A stretch of 64,000 bases of DNA from Limnomonas spitsbergensis (GCA_037349105.1 JAYJMM010000120.1:5088001-5152000), one strand, 5' to 3'. Numbered from the stretch's first letter, positions 1 to 64,000 are shown. Notes: generated from the letters alone by a model not told the origin. Numbers and translations are program-made.

Positions 1-510
1 ACCATGGGTGAGGCATGGAGGAGTATTGAAATAGATACATAGACAAAAATGCTGGAGCATTTTTCAAACGCTTTGGTAAATCGGACGCAAATTAAGATGT
101 CTACGGCTGGGAGACAACGTTCGTCAGTAAAAAAACTTGTTTTGGCATCCTAGATCTTAGATCCTTTGAGATCCTAGATCCATTGTATGGCCCTGGAGAT
201 GATATGGGATCCACCAGGTAGATGGGTCATCTCTGTAATCTGTGACAATGAGATATGACACGTCACACCTGCTTGTGTGAAACGATAGTGTGATATCACA
301 CTTATCACTGCATAGGTGTGACTGCAGTATGTTTCAAGCTTGTGAGGAGGAGAAGAATAAGAAACTGACACGGCTATGAGATCAAATTCCAGATCCAGGC
401 ACAACAATTATGTTTGTATTGAAGTCGACAGTTCAGCTGCATATATCCTGATCCTGCCTCTAGTGCTGCGTCTGGGCTTTACGGTACTCGTTATTCATTG
501 TCTTGGCGCA

Positions 511-642
511 TGATGTTTGGATTCCATGTGCATGATGGCGCAATGTTTGGATTCCATGTGCATGACGTCAATCCTTGGATTCCACCCTGGATTCCATGTG
601 CATGATGGCGCAATGTTTGGATTCCATGTGCATGATGTTAAT
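511..642. repeat. 30-bp tandem repeat
   Basis: About four copies of a unit containing GGATTCCATGTGCATGA, with period near 30 bp; the third copy is partly duplicated internally. Confidence 0.8.
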
Positions 643-1041
643 CCGTGCTACTATTTTGCCTCCTTCGTGCCTCTCTCTTGCTGAGTGCTACAGCATAACT
701 CCTTCATTGAGACATAGGACCCTTGCTTTGCTTACGGGTGTGTTGCAGCACTCCATACCTGTACCTTGCTCTCCACACCTGTGTCTTCTCTGCCTGGCTC
801 GCCTGCTGAGCTGGAGTGTGTGACAGTTGCAATGTTCTTCACAAGCCACGCAAGGCATCGCTTCATTTCTTTCTTCCCGAAGAGCGTGAGAGGGTGACGG
901 TCAGCAGTGCGACCATCGACCAACTCTACCAGCTGTAACATTGCTGAACTGTAGCTGAACTGTATCTGAATAATAACAGAATTGTAGCTGAAATAAGCTG
1001 AAGTGTACCTTAAACCCCCAAGAGAATAAACAGTGCTGCTC

Positions 1042-1672
1042 ACCTGCCTCCTTTCCGCCTCCTCTGGTTTCCTGTCATGCCTGCTGCTCACCTGCCTCCT
1101 TTCCCTTCCTGCCTGTTGCCTTCCTACCTCTTTTCCTGCCTGCTGCCCACCTGCCTCACTTCCGCCTCCTCTCCTTTCCTGCCCACCACTCACCTGCCTG
1201 CCGCTCACCTGCCTCCTTTCCCTTCCTGCCTGTTGCCTTCCTACCTCTTTTCCTGCCTGCTGCCCACCTGCCTCCTTTCCTGCCTGCTGCCCACCTGCCT
1301 CACTTCCGCCTCCTCTCCTTTCCTGCCCACCGCTCACCTGCCTGCCGCTCACCTGCCCCCTTTCCCTTCCTGCCTGTTGCCTTCCTACCTCTTTTCCTGC
1401 CTGCTGCCCACCTGCCTTCTTTCCTGCCTGCTGTCCACCTGCCTCACTTCCGCCTCCTCTCCTTTCCTGGCCACCACTCACCTGTCTGCCGCTCACCTGC
1501 CCCCTTTCCTTTCCTGCCTGTTGCTTTCCTACCTCCTTTCCTGCCTGCTGCCCACCTGCCTCCTTTCCTGCTCATCTGCCTCACTTTTGCCCCCTCTCCT
1601 TTCCTGCTCACCTGCCTCCTTTTCTGCCTGCCGCTCACCTGCCTGCCGCTCACCTGCCTGCCGCTCACCTGC
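1042..1672. repeat. Pyrimidine-rich minisatellite ending at the exon 1 acceptor
   Basis: Copies of CTGCCTCCTTTCC, CCTGCTGCCCACCTG and GCCGCTCACCTGC are arranged in higher-order units of roughly 115-140 bp. The array ends in the exon 1 acceptor (CACCTGCAG) and so forms an oversized polypyrimidine tract. The reverse-complement open frames here are repeat artefacts. Confidence 0.85.
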
Positions 1673-1674
1673 AG

Positions 1675-53895
<52,221 letters not shown>

Positions 53896-54060
53896 GTGAG
53901 CCGGGGAGGGGGACACGTGGGAGGGGGAAATGGGGTGGGAGGCGGCGTGGGTGGGGGAGGTGGGCGGGGGGGGACACGGTGTAGGAGGCGGGGTGGAAGG
54001 CGGGGTGGAAGGCAGGGTGGGGGGGGGAGGATGGGAGGCGGGGTAGGGGGTTGAGTGAGG
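53896..54060. repeat. G-rich tract at the exon 39 donor
   Basis: GGGTGGGAGGCGGGGT-type imperfect repeats start right after GTGAGCC, as at several other donors in this gene. Confidence 0.85.
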
Positions 54061-54590
54061 AGAGTGATGGTGGGATTCTGAGGGGGGTAGGAGAGGGCTC
54101 AGGGAGCTGAGGGGAGATGGGCGGAGAGGTTGGTGGAAAGAGAGTGTAGTGGTGGCTTGCAGTGGTGTTGCATGTCTTCAAATAGGGCTTTGTGTCAGGA
54201 AGCAATTCAACTACAATTGCCACCTATGTTTCATCACAAGCTACCAGTAGATAATACATCACTGGCTCATGGATGGATAGATAGGCTTCTCATCACAAGC
54301 TTGTAAATACATCACAAGCTAGTAAATAAGCTTCCCATTACAAGGCTCCGGTGATAAATAAGCTACAAACAAAGTAAGAGGATGAAGCTCGGGGTGAAGT
54401 GCAAGTTTGTGCGCAAAGCTCAGTCTGACCATGCGGAGGTCATGGCTTCGAATCGGAAAAAGCCCTGTCATTACCTTTATGTCGGCTGGCTAAAGCAAAG
54501 ACCTCAAAGTAAAGACCTCAAAGTATGCATACCGGAAGTCAATTTCCTTGGGGCAATTAAAACACGGTGCCATTGATGACGAAGGGTTGG
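54061..54590. other. Sequence without recognised gene
   Basis: Short CATCACAAGCTNGTAAATA repeats at 54230-54365 and a tRNA-like piece at 54412-54457 (GACCATGCGGAGGTC stem-loop followed by GGCTTCGAATC). The T-stem does not pair well, so no tRNA gene is called. Confidence 0.5.
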
Positions 54591-55150
54591 GGTCACGTCG
54601 GTAAGATTCGTGCGTTTGAAAGCCGCTTGAAACAAACGAAAACGTGATTGAAATCGTCGCTTGATTCAACCCTAGCTTCAAACGGGTTTTCAGTTGAAAA
54701 CAACGTGTTTGAAAGCCATTTGAAACAAGCGACAATCAAGCATGGTTGAATCAAACGGGCTATCGACGTGATTGAAACAAGCAGTGTTCAAGTGGCAATC
54801 AATCATGCTTGAATCAAGCGATATGTTGACAGCTTTGAATCAAGCGAGCTGTCGACGCGTTTGAATCAAGCGAGATGTCGACGCGTTTGAATCAATCCTA
54901 GCATCAAGCAGGGTTTCGATTGAATCAACCATGGTTGAAACAAGTAGGAGTCAATCTCAATTGAATCAAGTGGTTATGTAACGCGTTTAAATCAACCCTA
55001 GCGTCAAGCAGGGTTTCGATTGAATCAATATCTCGTTTGAAACAAGGAGCATCAAACTCAGTTAAATCAAGTCATGTTACAACGCAATTGGATCAGCCCT
55101 AACAGCAAGCATTGTATCGGTTGAACCAAATTTATGCTTGAAACAAAAAA
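54590..55150. repeat. TTGAATCAAGCG-rich degenerate repeat block
   Basis: Many variants of GTTTGAATCAAGCGAG and TTGAAACAAGC. Its left edge (CGTCGGTAAGATTCG) reappears inverted at 62344-62370. Confidence 0.8.
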
Positions 55151-56960
55151 TCAAATGACACTTCACACACCTTATTCATCAATCCTAGCGTGACACATAG
55201 TTGAACTGAATACAGCTTTGGTCCGAAACAAGTACCGGTGGCAACAAACATTCATTGCAATGATAAATAGACACACCCATAGTGTAATCAATGTTGAACA
55301 TTTATAGAAAAATGCATTGTGTAAATGTCCCACCAACACCCAAGCAAGCCCTACGCCTCGGTCGCCTCCGTGACCCTCCCACAAATGTGTATGTGATTCG
55401 CTCTAAAAGGACGCACATTCGTGTCATCAGCCATAACCATCGGAGCAGGCAGTTCTTGATCTGGGCAAAGAAAAGAGGGATACTGCGTTAGGCTCATGGC
55501 AAATCAGGAAATTAAATAGGGGGGTAATTGTTAGGAGAATGGAATCAGAGAACATGATACCGGAGACATCATATACGACAGCAAATTAATTGGAATGCAA
55601 AAACTTAGCCAGTGCAATATAACTTCATTTCCAACCTACCTTAACAGTGGGAGAAGTGGGAGAAGACCTGACCAGTCATCGGCACTAGTCGACGGCGGGT
55701 GCCTTTCAATATATGCCTATTTTGTGCTTCATCCTCGGGGTTCTCTCTGCGGCACAAAAATACACCGCAACTTATTGAATATCATATAATTGCCTGAAAG
55801 AATGAGGCTACCATTAATTACTGCTGGATGAAGTTGGCTGGTCATGGGACTCCATGCATGAGATGGGCCGTGCGGCCGCATGGCACGGTGACACGTGGGC
55901 ATCATCGAAACGCTGTTTACTTGAGAAAGCATTATCCTTCACGATGCAGGCTGCATAAACCCACCCGCCAAGCATGGCCTCACTTCCATTCGTCAATACC
56001 CGGTATATGATCATCACTTACCGAGCCACCGGGTGGGTTGAGCACTGCCGATCTTGGTAATATCTCGGTAAGATCTGCTTCCATGCAGATTTCCCTTCGT
56101 GCGTCCTTCAATGGCAGAGAATTCGTTGTGATCAGGAATCGCTAGATCTTTGTCGGCCTGCGGATAGAAGCACACATATCAAAATCAAGTCGAGTCGCCT
56201 TTGTCGACCCATAGGCACGTGCACTCCAGCGAGAATCGACCAACCTTCGTTAAACCTCGTAGATGACATCGTTGCTGAATGCTTCACATCGCATACGTGC
56301 ATGCAGATAGGACGCTCCATAGCGTGGGTGACGGGGCACATTGATCTTGCTTATCCTCGGCCGCAGGGTTCCCTTCGCCCGCGTCCGTGATCTGCATCAG
56401 GGACACATACATGTACAGTAGGTGAAGAGGAAACACTGGAGGGCATTGAGCAACGTCAAGTAGCACTTACGTTGCACAGGCGTGGCACGGGATGCCCCTT
56501 GCGGCGCTTGGCGGCTTTAAGTGCACCAAACGTTCATGCTCCCCTTTTATTACATGAATGTAGCGGCGCGATGAGTCTGAAATCGCGTCCAAATATTCGA
56601 GTGTGCCAATGAGATTCCTAGGTACAAGATTGGGTGTACCTGTTTGGTATACCCAAATTCAGTGTGGAGTGTACGCAGGAAGTGTGGGTTTCGGATAGAT
56701 TTTGCGCTGTTGCCATGCACAAGCTGCTTGCAACAACGAACTAAATCTGCCGAGTTTCTTATTCGAACACGAGTACTGGCGCTATAATCTTAGCAGTTAG
56801 GCCTCCATTCATCATTCCGCATTCAGAAGTGGCATACAGGAAAACCACTTACCTACTTACAAGTGGTATAAACCACTTATAAACCACGCTGTCGTCAGGC
56901 TTTGACCTGGCTGCGGTCCTTGCTGCTGAGCTGCATGGCTTTCCCCAAATTTTCACCTCA
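55151..56960. other. 1.8 kb of moderate-GC sequence, no gene recognised
   Basis: Open frames reach 60-70 codons on both strands but none shows a known motif. No tandem arrays. It could be intron, intergenic DNA or the inside of a mobile element. Confidence 0.4.
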
Positions 56961-56984
56961 AAAGCTTGGAGCTGGTAACGCAGG

Positions 56985-58110
56985 TGACTCTACCCTCTAA
57001 GCTGTGGCACTACCCACATGCGCGTCGCTCTGTACGTACTGGTAAGCACTGCACTCCAACCATGGAGCACAGCGCCCTGTCCGCATGCTTAAGGGCACAG
57101 CATCCTACTTACAGGTGCACTGCGGCACCCATGCGGTATGCATTGAGCCCTACCCGCATGCACAGGACGTCACTCTTAAATGCGCAGCGCCCAACTTCCA
57201 TACCTACCGGTAGTTCTACACCAAAGGCGCAGATCCTGTTGGATGTGGACATTTATGAAGGGACATACTTGGTACCGTACGTCAGTGTTTACGGTAGTAC
57301 GCCCCAAACAACTTCTGGGGGGCCACTGGACGGGCACTATTGGGCCCGTGGGGACCAGGCCTTGCCAGGCCAACTGCTGTAATACTAAGCAGCATGGCTG
57401 CATGCGCAAAGCTCTCTTAGCTGTTGGCCGGGTCGCAGCTGAAATGTAGCTGAGGCATCTCAAAAGAAATACTGCCAGATCCCTACCCGCATGTGCAGCG
57501 CCTCACCCATACGGTGCCATACGCACAGCGCTCTACTTGCATGCACAGTGATCTGCTTGTATGCACATCACCATGGCCGCATGCGCAGCGCATGTTTCAG
57601 GTAGCCGGTAGCGGGAATGATGTAGCGCCAACCCATATTTACTATGCCCTGTTTGTGGGTGCTGCGTCCCGCCCGAATACAGCTCCCGCACGTACCCCGA
57701 TGAGGGACAGCCGTATTTAGCACAGCATCCACACCTATTTACTGTGTGCTACCGGGAGGTGCAGCACTCTTGATGCATTCACAGTGCTCGCTCTCATTTA
57801 CTGTGCACATGCAGATGCAGCGGTCCACCCATGGAACAGAGCATGCCCTAATTACTGTACCACACTGGCGGATGCATCAGGGCCCCCGCATGCACAGCGC
57901 ATGCCCTTATTCAGTGTACCCATCCGGAGGGTGCTGCGGTCCACGCATTTGCCCTGTGCCTGCCCTTGTAAAATGTACCCTGCTGGTAGGTGTAGCGGTG
58001 CACCCGCATGCACAGCGCCTGCCCTTATTTAAAGTACCCTGCTGGTGGGCGCAGCGTTGCACACACACATGCAAAGCGCCTGTCCTTGTTTATTGTTCCC
58101 TACTGGTAGT
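56985..58110. repeat. Degenerate repeat with CCGCATGCACAGCGCC core
   Basis: Units of very roughly 60-90 bp combine CGCATGCACAGCGCNTGCCC, TTATTTACTGTACCC and GCTGGTNGGTGCAGCGGT; best preserved at 57860-58110. Confidence 0.75.
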
Positions 58111-58129
58111 TGCAGCGGTGCTGCTGTCG

Positions 58130-58720
58130 GGCTATGGGTATCCATATTTACTCCTTTACATAGGGCTGAACAGCCAAGAACCCTGGAGCAGGGTGCAATC
58201 TAGCTTGGGCCAGGAGGCAGAGTGCATACTAGCTAGGGGCAGACGGCAGCAAGCAAGCCTAGACAAAAGGAGAAGGGATGGAGAGAGAACCCTAGCGCAG
58301 TGAGCAGCGGCGATGCGGTTGGGCCACGGGATAATACTAATTTACTCCGTTACATTGGGCTGAACAGCCAAGAATCCTGGAGCAGGGTGCACATTAGCTA
58401 GGGACAGAAGGTAGCAAGCCTACCTAGACAAGAAGAGAAGGAATATATAGATATCCGCAAGTGCAATAAGCAGTGGTGACTGGATGCGGTTGGTCCATGG
58501 GGTAATACTAATTTACTCCGTGACATCGAGCCGAACAGCCAAGAAGCTTGGAGCATAGTGCACGCTAGCTAGGGCAAAAAGGCAGCAAGCCTAAAGAAGA
58601 AGTGAAACAATGAGGAGAAACGCAAAGCACAATGCGCAGTGGTGATGCGGTTGTGTCATAGGTATTCAATTTTATCCGTTACATCGGGTTGAACAGTCAA
58701 GAACCCTGGAGCTGGTTGCA
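58130..58720. repeat. ~175-bp satellite, about 3.5 copies
   Basis: TTTACTCCGTTACATNGGGCTGAACAGCCAAGAA, allowing for mismatches, recurs at about 58155, 58340, 58512 and 58672, with AGCTAGGG, GCAGCAAGCC and GTGATGCGGTTG between. Confidence 0.85.
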
Positions 58721-58724
58721 CACA

Positions 58725-59320
58725 ATAAAGCGGTCACGCGCAACAACGGTTTTTAAAAAGACTAGTAATAAAGGCGCAAGAGCGGGTCAAAGAAGATATG
58801 CCAGTCATAAAGCAATAGTGCAGTTCATGCGCAAGAGCGGTGTTCAAAAACTATAACAGCCCTAAGGCTTTAGATCAGTCAGGCGCAAGAGCTGTGCTCA
58901 AAAATACTATTACTTAAGCAATTTGAGCGGTCAGACGCAAGAGCGTTGCTCAGAAGTATACCAGTCCTAAAGCAATAGAGCGATTTATGTGCAAGAGCGG
59001 TGTTCAAAAAATATACCATACCGTACCTTCGGCTATTGAGCAGTCAGGCGCAAGAGCGGTGCTCAAAAATACTATATCTAACGCAAATAGAGCGGTCGGG
59101 CGCAAGAGCGGTGCTCAGGAAACATACCAGTCCAAAAGCAATACATCAGTCTGGGGCAAGAGCAGTGTTCATAAAATATACTAGTCTTAAGGCAACAGAG
59201 CAGTCAGAAGCAACAGCGGTGCTTAAAAATACTATTAATAAAGCAATAAGACCTGTCAGACGCACGAGCGGTGGAAATATACCAGTCCTAAAGCAAAAGA
59301 GGGAAGCACTGAGAGGAAGC
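58725..59320. repeat. ~60-bp repeat
   Basis: About ten copies around CAGGCGCAAGAGCGGTGCTC plus AAAAATACTAT and AAAGCAATAGAGC. Confidence 0.88.
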
Positions 59321-59634
59321 TCCTAGTCTTACACAGTCGCCATCAGCAAATCTCCAGAAACCAGAGGGGACTAGTTGAGTGATCTCCTCTCTGCCACCGA
59401 TGGTCGGGAAGGTCATGGCCTGAGTGTTTGTAAGTATTGATTTGTTCTGACTCCGTACGCAAGGGCCAAGCCAGGTCCACTGCAGACAAGTTCTCCTCCG
59501 GGACCCAACACTTCTCACAAGGCCGCTTGGAAGGAACACCATATCCTTGATCTCTGGCTCATCCCCGACAAAGCTGAACAGCCAAGGGAAAACAAACTGA
59601 CTGTTGCCCCATGGATCTCGGAGTTGGACGCCTA

Positions 59635-60560
59635 CGGGGCAGGGGGCAGGGGGCAGGGGGCAGGGGGCAGGGGGCAGGGGGCAGGGGGCAGGGGGCAGGG
59701 GGCAGGGGGCAGGGGGCAGGGGGCAGGGGGCAGGGGGCAGGGGGCAGGGGGCAGGGGGCAGGGGGCAGGGGGCGGGGGGCGGGGGGCAGGGGGTATGGGG
59801 CAGAAGGCAGGGGGTAGGGGGCAGAAGGCAGGGGGCAGGGGGCAGAAGGCAGGGGACAGGGGACAGGGGCAGAAGGCAGGAGCAGGGACATATGGCAGAA
59901 GTAGGGACAGGGGACAGGAGCAGGGACAGAAGGCATGAGTAGGGATAGGGGGCATAAGCAGGGGCAGGGGGCAGGAGCAGGGACATGGGGCAGGAACAAG
60001 GACAGAAGGCAGGAGCAGGGACAGAAGGCAGGAGGTGGGGCAGAAGGCAGGAGCAGGGACAGGGGGCATAATGAGCAGGGACAGGGGGCAGGAGGAGGGA
60101 CAGGGGGCAGGAGCAGGGACAGAAGGCGGGAGCAGGGACAGAAGGCATGAACCGGGACAGAAGGCAGGAACAGGGACAGAAGGCAGGAGCATGGGCAGAA
60201 GGCAGGAGCAGGGACAGAAGGCAGAAGCAGGGACAGAAGGCAGGAGCATGGACAGAAGGCAGAAACATGGACAGGGGGCAGGAGCTAGGACAGAAGGCAG
60301 GAGCTGGAACAGAAGGCAGGAGCATGGACAGAAGGCAAGAGCATGAACATAAGGCAGGAGCATGGACAGAAGGCAGGAGCAGGTACAGAAGGCAGGAGCA
60401 GGAACAGAAGGCAGGAGCAAGGACAGAAGGCATGAGCAGGGACACGGGGCAGGTGCTAGGACAGAAGGCAGAAGCAAGGACAGAAGGTAGGAGCAGGGAC
60501 AAGGGGCAGAAGCTGGGACAAGGGGCAGGAACTGGGACAAGGGGCAAGAGCTCCTACTGG
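59635..60560. repeat. GGGGGCA heptamer array grading into an ~18-bp repeat
   Basis: About 22 perfect GGGGGCA units (59635-59790), then degenerate GGGACAGAAGGCAGGAGCA units to 60560. Strong G-quadruplex potential on the plus strand. Long minus-strand frames (PCPLPPA repeats) are artefacts. 59321-59634 holds nothing recognised. Confidence 0.95.
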
Positions 60561-60564
60561 TATC

Positions 60565-61370
60565 ATGCAGCCAGGATAATGCACGTTCATGGTTGCGCAT
60601 GTGGCCAATAGCTGTACCGGTATTGCATTGCAAAAAAATAATGGTTGGTCGCCTAAGTAGCACGCACCTATGCGTGGACGCGGGTATCAACGGCCGCTCA
60701 CTACTACCCGTTTCATGCAGCCAATATATGCACGTTAATGGATGTGCATGTGGCCAACAATTGTACCGACACGGCACATTCTTGACAGAGAGCAAAACAA
60801 GACCGGCCAAAGGTCGGTCTCCTAAGCATCACACCTAAGCGCGGACCTGGGTGGCAGGGGCCGATCACTGATACTGGTTTCATGCAGCCTGTTCAATGCA
60901 TGTTTATGGTTGCACACGTGGACAGTAGCTGGACCGGTCATGCACCTTCCTGATAGGGGGTAACAATACCGCCTACTGTCAATTGCCCAAGCAGGCACCT
61001 AAGTGCGAACATGGGGAGATTGGGAGAAGCAGCCGCTCTCAAGCCCCGGTTTTATACAGCCAATATAATACATGCTCATGGTTGCGCATGTGGGCAGTAG
61101 CTGTACAAGCATTGCACCTCCCTGATAGGGGCGGAAACCAGACCGGAATGCGGTCGGTCGTACAAGCGGCACGCACCTAAGCGCAGGCCGGGGTAGCATT
61201 GGCCGTTCAATGTTACTAGTATCATACAGTCAGTAGAATAAAGTTTCATGGTTGCGCATGTGGCCAATAGTTTTACTGGTATTGCACCTCCTGAGTTTTC
61301 CGATGGGAGGCAAAACAAGGCCCACGGCTGGTCGCCTATGCAACACTCACCTAAGCGAGGACATGGGTAG
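60565..61370. repeat. ~165-175 bp satellite, 4-5 copies
   Basis: Each copy has TTTCATGCAGCCAATA, a CATGGTTGCGCATGTGGCCA segment, GTACCGGNATTGCAC, CAAAACAAGACCGG and GCACGCACCTAAGCG. Starts at about 60560, 60710, 60880, 61045 and 61215. Confidence 0.88.
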
Positions 61371-61384
61371 CAGCAACGGTGTGC

Positions 61385-61765
61385 AATCTAGCCAACAGCC
61401 CCACGCTGGTGCGCAAGCTGGGCCATCAACTCCAAGCTGGTGGGCAAGCTGGCCACCAGCTCCATGCTGGTGTGCAAGTTGTCCATCAGCTCCACGCCGG
61501 TGCGCAAGCTGACCACCAAATCCATGCTGAAGCGTGCCTGGTGAGCAAGATGGCCAGAAGCTCCACTCTGGTGCGCAATCTGGGCAGATGTTCCAGGCTG
61601 TTGTGCATACTGGCTAGCATTGAATCTTTATGTTGGTGAACAAGCCTGCTACTCGCCAGCAGCTCCATGCTGGTGTGCAAGCTCGCTGCATGCAGCAGGA
61701 GGCCAGCAGCTCCAGGCTGATGGGCAAGCTGGCCACCAGCTTCTTGTATGTTTGTGCGCAAGCTG
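61385..61765. repeat. ~33-bp repeat
   Basis: About eleven copies of CCAGCTCCATGCTGGTGTGC plus AAGCTGGCCA. Confidence 0.9.
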
Positions 61766-62389
61766 GGAAGCAACGCCAGGCTGATGTGTGAGTTGGCCTG
61801 TGTTGCAGACAGGGAGACATGCATCAGCACCCCCGTTGCAGACTCAATTTCTGTTCATAGGGGAAAAACTATTACAGTATATATTCACACTTGGAACGCA
61901 TGCACATCTTCATCTCCGCCCCATTCGAATGCCTAGACAAAGTATGCACCTTCTGCTACAACGCTTATCAAGTGCCATACATTACGAGCGCATGCGAACA
62001 TGCCAGAATTATGCTCCTGCTGGGAGTACTAGTAGGTAGTTGAACAAAGCAAAAATATGCACACAGATATGTACACGACGAATGAAGCTGTCATGCATTT
62101 TCCATACGAGCGTATAACTTGATGTTGAGCTGTGAAGATGACTAATGCCGACGCAAGAGGTATGACGAGTTGACGACGCTATCTAGCAAGAGCGAGCGAG
62201 GGCCAGGAGCGAGCGGGTGCACCTGTACCAGGACTTCGACGCAGGGCGGGTGTCGACAGGGGAGAAAAAGCGGGCACTTGAATCAATCGAGCTTCAAGCG
62301 TTCGATCAAGCGAACTTTTCCCTCCGTTTGAATCAATCGACCATTTCAAGCGGCCGAATCTTACCGACGCAAGTGCCCTATCTTTGATC
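61766..62389. other. Sequence without recognised gene
   Basis: Contains TTGAATCAATCGA-type motifs (62278-62345) related to 54590-55150 and the inverted GAATCTTACCGACGC at 62356. Otherwise nothing recognised. Confidence 0.5.
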
Positions 62390-64000
62390 CTGGTCATGTA
62401 TAAGGACATGTATAAGGACATGTATAAGGACATGTATAACGACATGTATAAGGACATGTATAAGGACATGTATAAGGTCATGTATAAGGACATGTATAAG
62501 GACATGTATAAGGACATGTATAACGACATGTATAAGGACATGTATAAGGACATGTATAAGGTCATGTATAAGGACATGTATAAGGACATGTATAAGGACA
62601 TGTATAAGGACATGTATAAGGACATGTATAAGGACATGTATAAGGACATGTATAAGGACATGTATAAGGACATGTATAAGGACATGTATAAGGACATGTA
62701 TAAGGACATGTATAAGGACATGTATAAGGTCATGTATAAGGACATGTATAAGGACATGTATAAGGACATGTATAAGGACATGTATAAGGACATGTATAAG
62801 GACATGTATAAGGACATGTATAAGGACATGTATAACGACATGTATAAGGACATGTATAACGACATGTATAACGACATGTATAAGGACATGTATAAGGACA
62901 TGTATAAGGACATGTATAAGGACATGTATAAGGACATGTATAAGGACATGTATAAGGACATGTATAACGACATGTATAAGGACATGTATAACGACATGTA
63001 TAACGACATGTATAACGACATGTATAAGGACATGTATAAGGACATGTATAAGGACATGTATAAGGACATGTATAAGGACATGTATAAGGACATGTATAAC
63101 GACATGTATAAGGACATGTATAAGGACATGTATAAGGACATGTATAAGGACATGTATAAGGACATGTATAAGGACATGTATAAGGACATGTATAAGGACA
63201 TGTATAAGGACATGTATAAGGACATGTATAAGGACATGTATAACGACATGTATAAGGACATGTATAACGACATGTATAAGGACATGTATAACGACATGTA
63301 TAACGACATGTATAACGACATGTATAACGACATGTATAACGACATGTATAACGACATGTATAACGACATGTATAACGACATGTATAACGACATGTATAAC
63401 GACATGTATAACGACATGTATAACGACATGTATAACGACATGTATAACGACATGTATAAGGACATGTATAACGACATGTATAAGGACATGTATAAGGACA
63501 TGTATAAGGACATGTATAAGGACATGTATAAGGACATGTATAAGGACATGTATAACGACATGTATAAGGACATGTATAACGACATGTATAAGGACATGTA
63601 TAACGACATGTATAAGGACATGTAAAACGACATGTATAAGGACATGTATAAGGACATGTATAAGGACATGTATAAGGACATGTATAAGGACATGTATAAC
63701 GACATGTATAACGACATGTATAAGGACATGTATAACGACATGTATAAGGACATGTATAACGACATGTATAAGGACATGTATAAGGACATGTATAACGACA
63801 TGTATAACGACATGTATAAGGACATGTATAACGACATGTATAAGGACATGTATAACGACATGTATAAGGACATGTATAACGACATGTATAACGACATGTA
63901 TAAGGACATGTATAAGGACATGTATAAGGACATGTATAAGGACATGTATAACGACATGTATAAGGACATGTATAACGACATGTATAAGGACATGTATAAC
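62390..64000. repeat. 12-bp satellite running off the window end, ~134 copies
   Basis: Unit ACATGTATAAGG with two main variants, TATAAGGACATG and TATAACGACATG, plus a few TATAAGGTCATG. Because the period is 3n and stop-free, both strands give long fake proteins (MYKD and MSLY repeats). The copy number beyond 64000 is unknown. Confidence 0.98.

Larger units (their letters stand above)
1..1674 (+). other. Partial intron (or upstream sequence) before exon 1
   Basis: No coding exon was recognised. It holds a 30-bp repeat (511-642), a block rich in TAGCTGAA (940-1012), an echo of the exon 1 start at 883-921, and a pyrimidine-rich array from 1042 that runs into the acceptor. The first half of the AMP-binding domain must lie upstream of the window, so this is most simply an intron. 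Confidence 0.6.

Noticed and set aside
732..1496. Minus-strand Gly/Gln/Arg-rich 254-residue protein
   Set aside because: Reverse complement of the pyrimidine minisatellite before exon 1.
54412..54457. tRNA gene with GGCTTCGAATC T-loop
   Set aside because: The T-stem has mismatches and no proper acceptor stem was found.
59288..60810. Long minus-strand Pro/Cys/Ser-rich frames
   Set aside because: They arise from the GGGGGCA and GGGACAGAAGGCAGGAGCA arrays; frames shift with the repeat, and no domain is seen.
62179..63993. 604-residue minus-strand and 413-residue plus-strand open frames of MSLY/MYKD repeats
   Set aside because: Product of a stop-free 12-bp satellite whose period is a multiple of three; no start context, splice signals or known domain.

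Overview
This is eukaryotic nuclear DNA, most likely from a chlorophyte green alga (probably volvocalean). The grounds are many short GC-rich exons with clean GT-AG or GC-AG junctions, introns full of mini- and microsatellites, scattered TTTAGGG/CCCTAAA telomere-type tracts, and a giant AT-less modular type I polyketide synthase (PKS). Multimodular type I PKSs with acyltransferase supplied in trans are known from green algae, for example PKS1 of Chlamydomonas reinhardtii. I cannot name the species.

Positions 1675-53895 (+ strand) hold the middle of one giant PKS gene. I built a 39-exon model by following protein homology and splice phase across every junction. Spliced, it is one open frame of 14,177 nt: 4,725 full codons plus two leading bases. 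Both ends are missing. Domain order is: acyl-activating AMP-binding domain (C-terminal half), unit X1, ACP1, unit X2, ACP2, ACP3, ACP4, then KS1-DH1-psiKR-ER1-KR1-ACP5 (a fully reducing module without AT), then KS2-DH2-psiKR and the first residues of ER2. The model implies that an acyl chain is activated as the adenylate, loaded on a multi-ACP region, extended by KS1 and fully reduced by KR1, DH1 and ER1 on ACP5, then passed to KS2. Extender units would have to come from a separate acyltransferase, as no AT domain is visible.

The introns are mostly tandem repeat. A recurrent pattern stands out. At about half of the junctions, the intron carries several degenerate or tandem copies ('echoes') of the adjacent exon edge together with its splice site. 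Repeat arrays often begin at a donor or end at an acceptor. Three introns appear to use GC donors.

After 53895 no further PKS exon is recognisable. Positions 54060-64000 hold a TTGAATCAAGCG-rich block, about 1.8 kb without clear repeats, several satellite families with units from 7 to about 175 bp, and a 12-bp satellite that runs off the window end. I recognise no gene there, nor any gene on the minus strand. The long open frames in repeat arrays are period artefacts.
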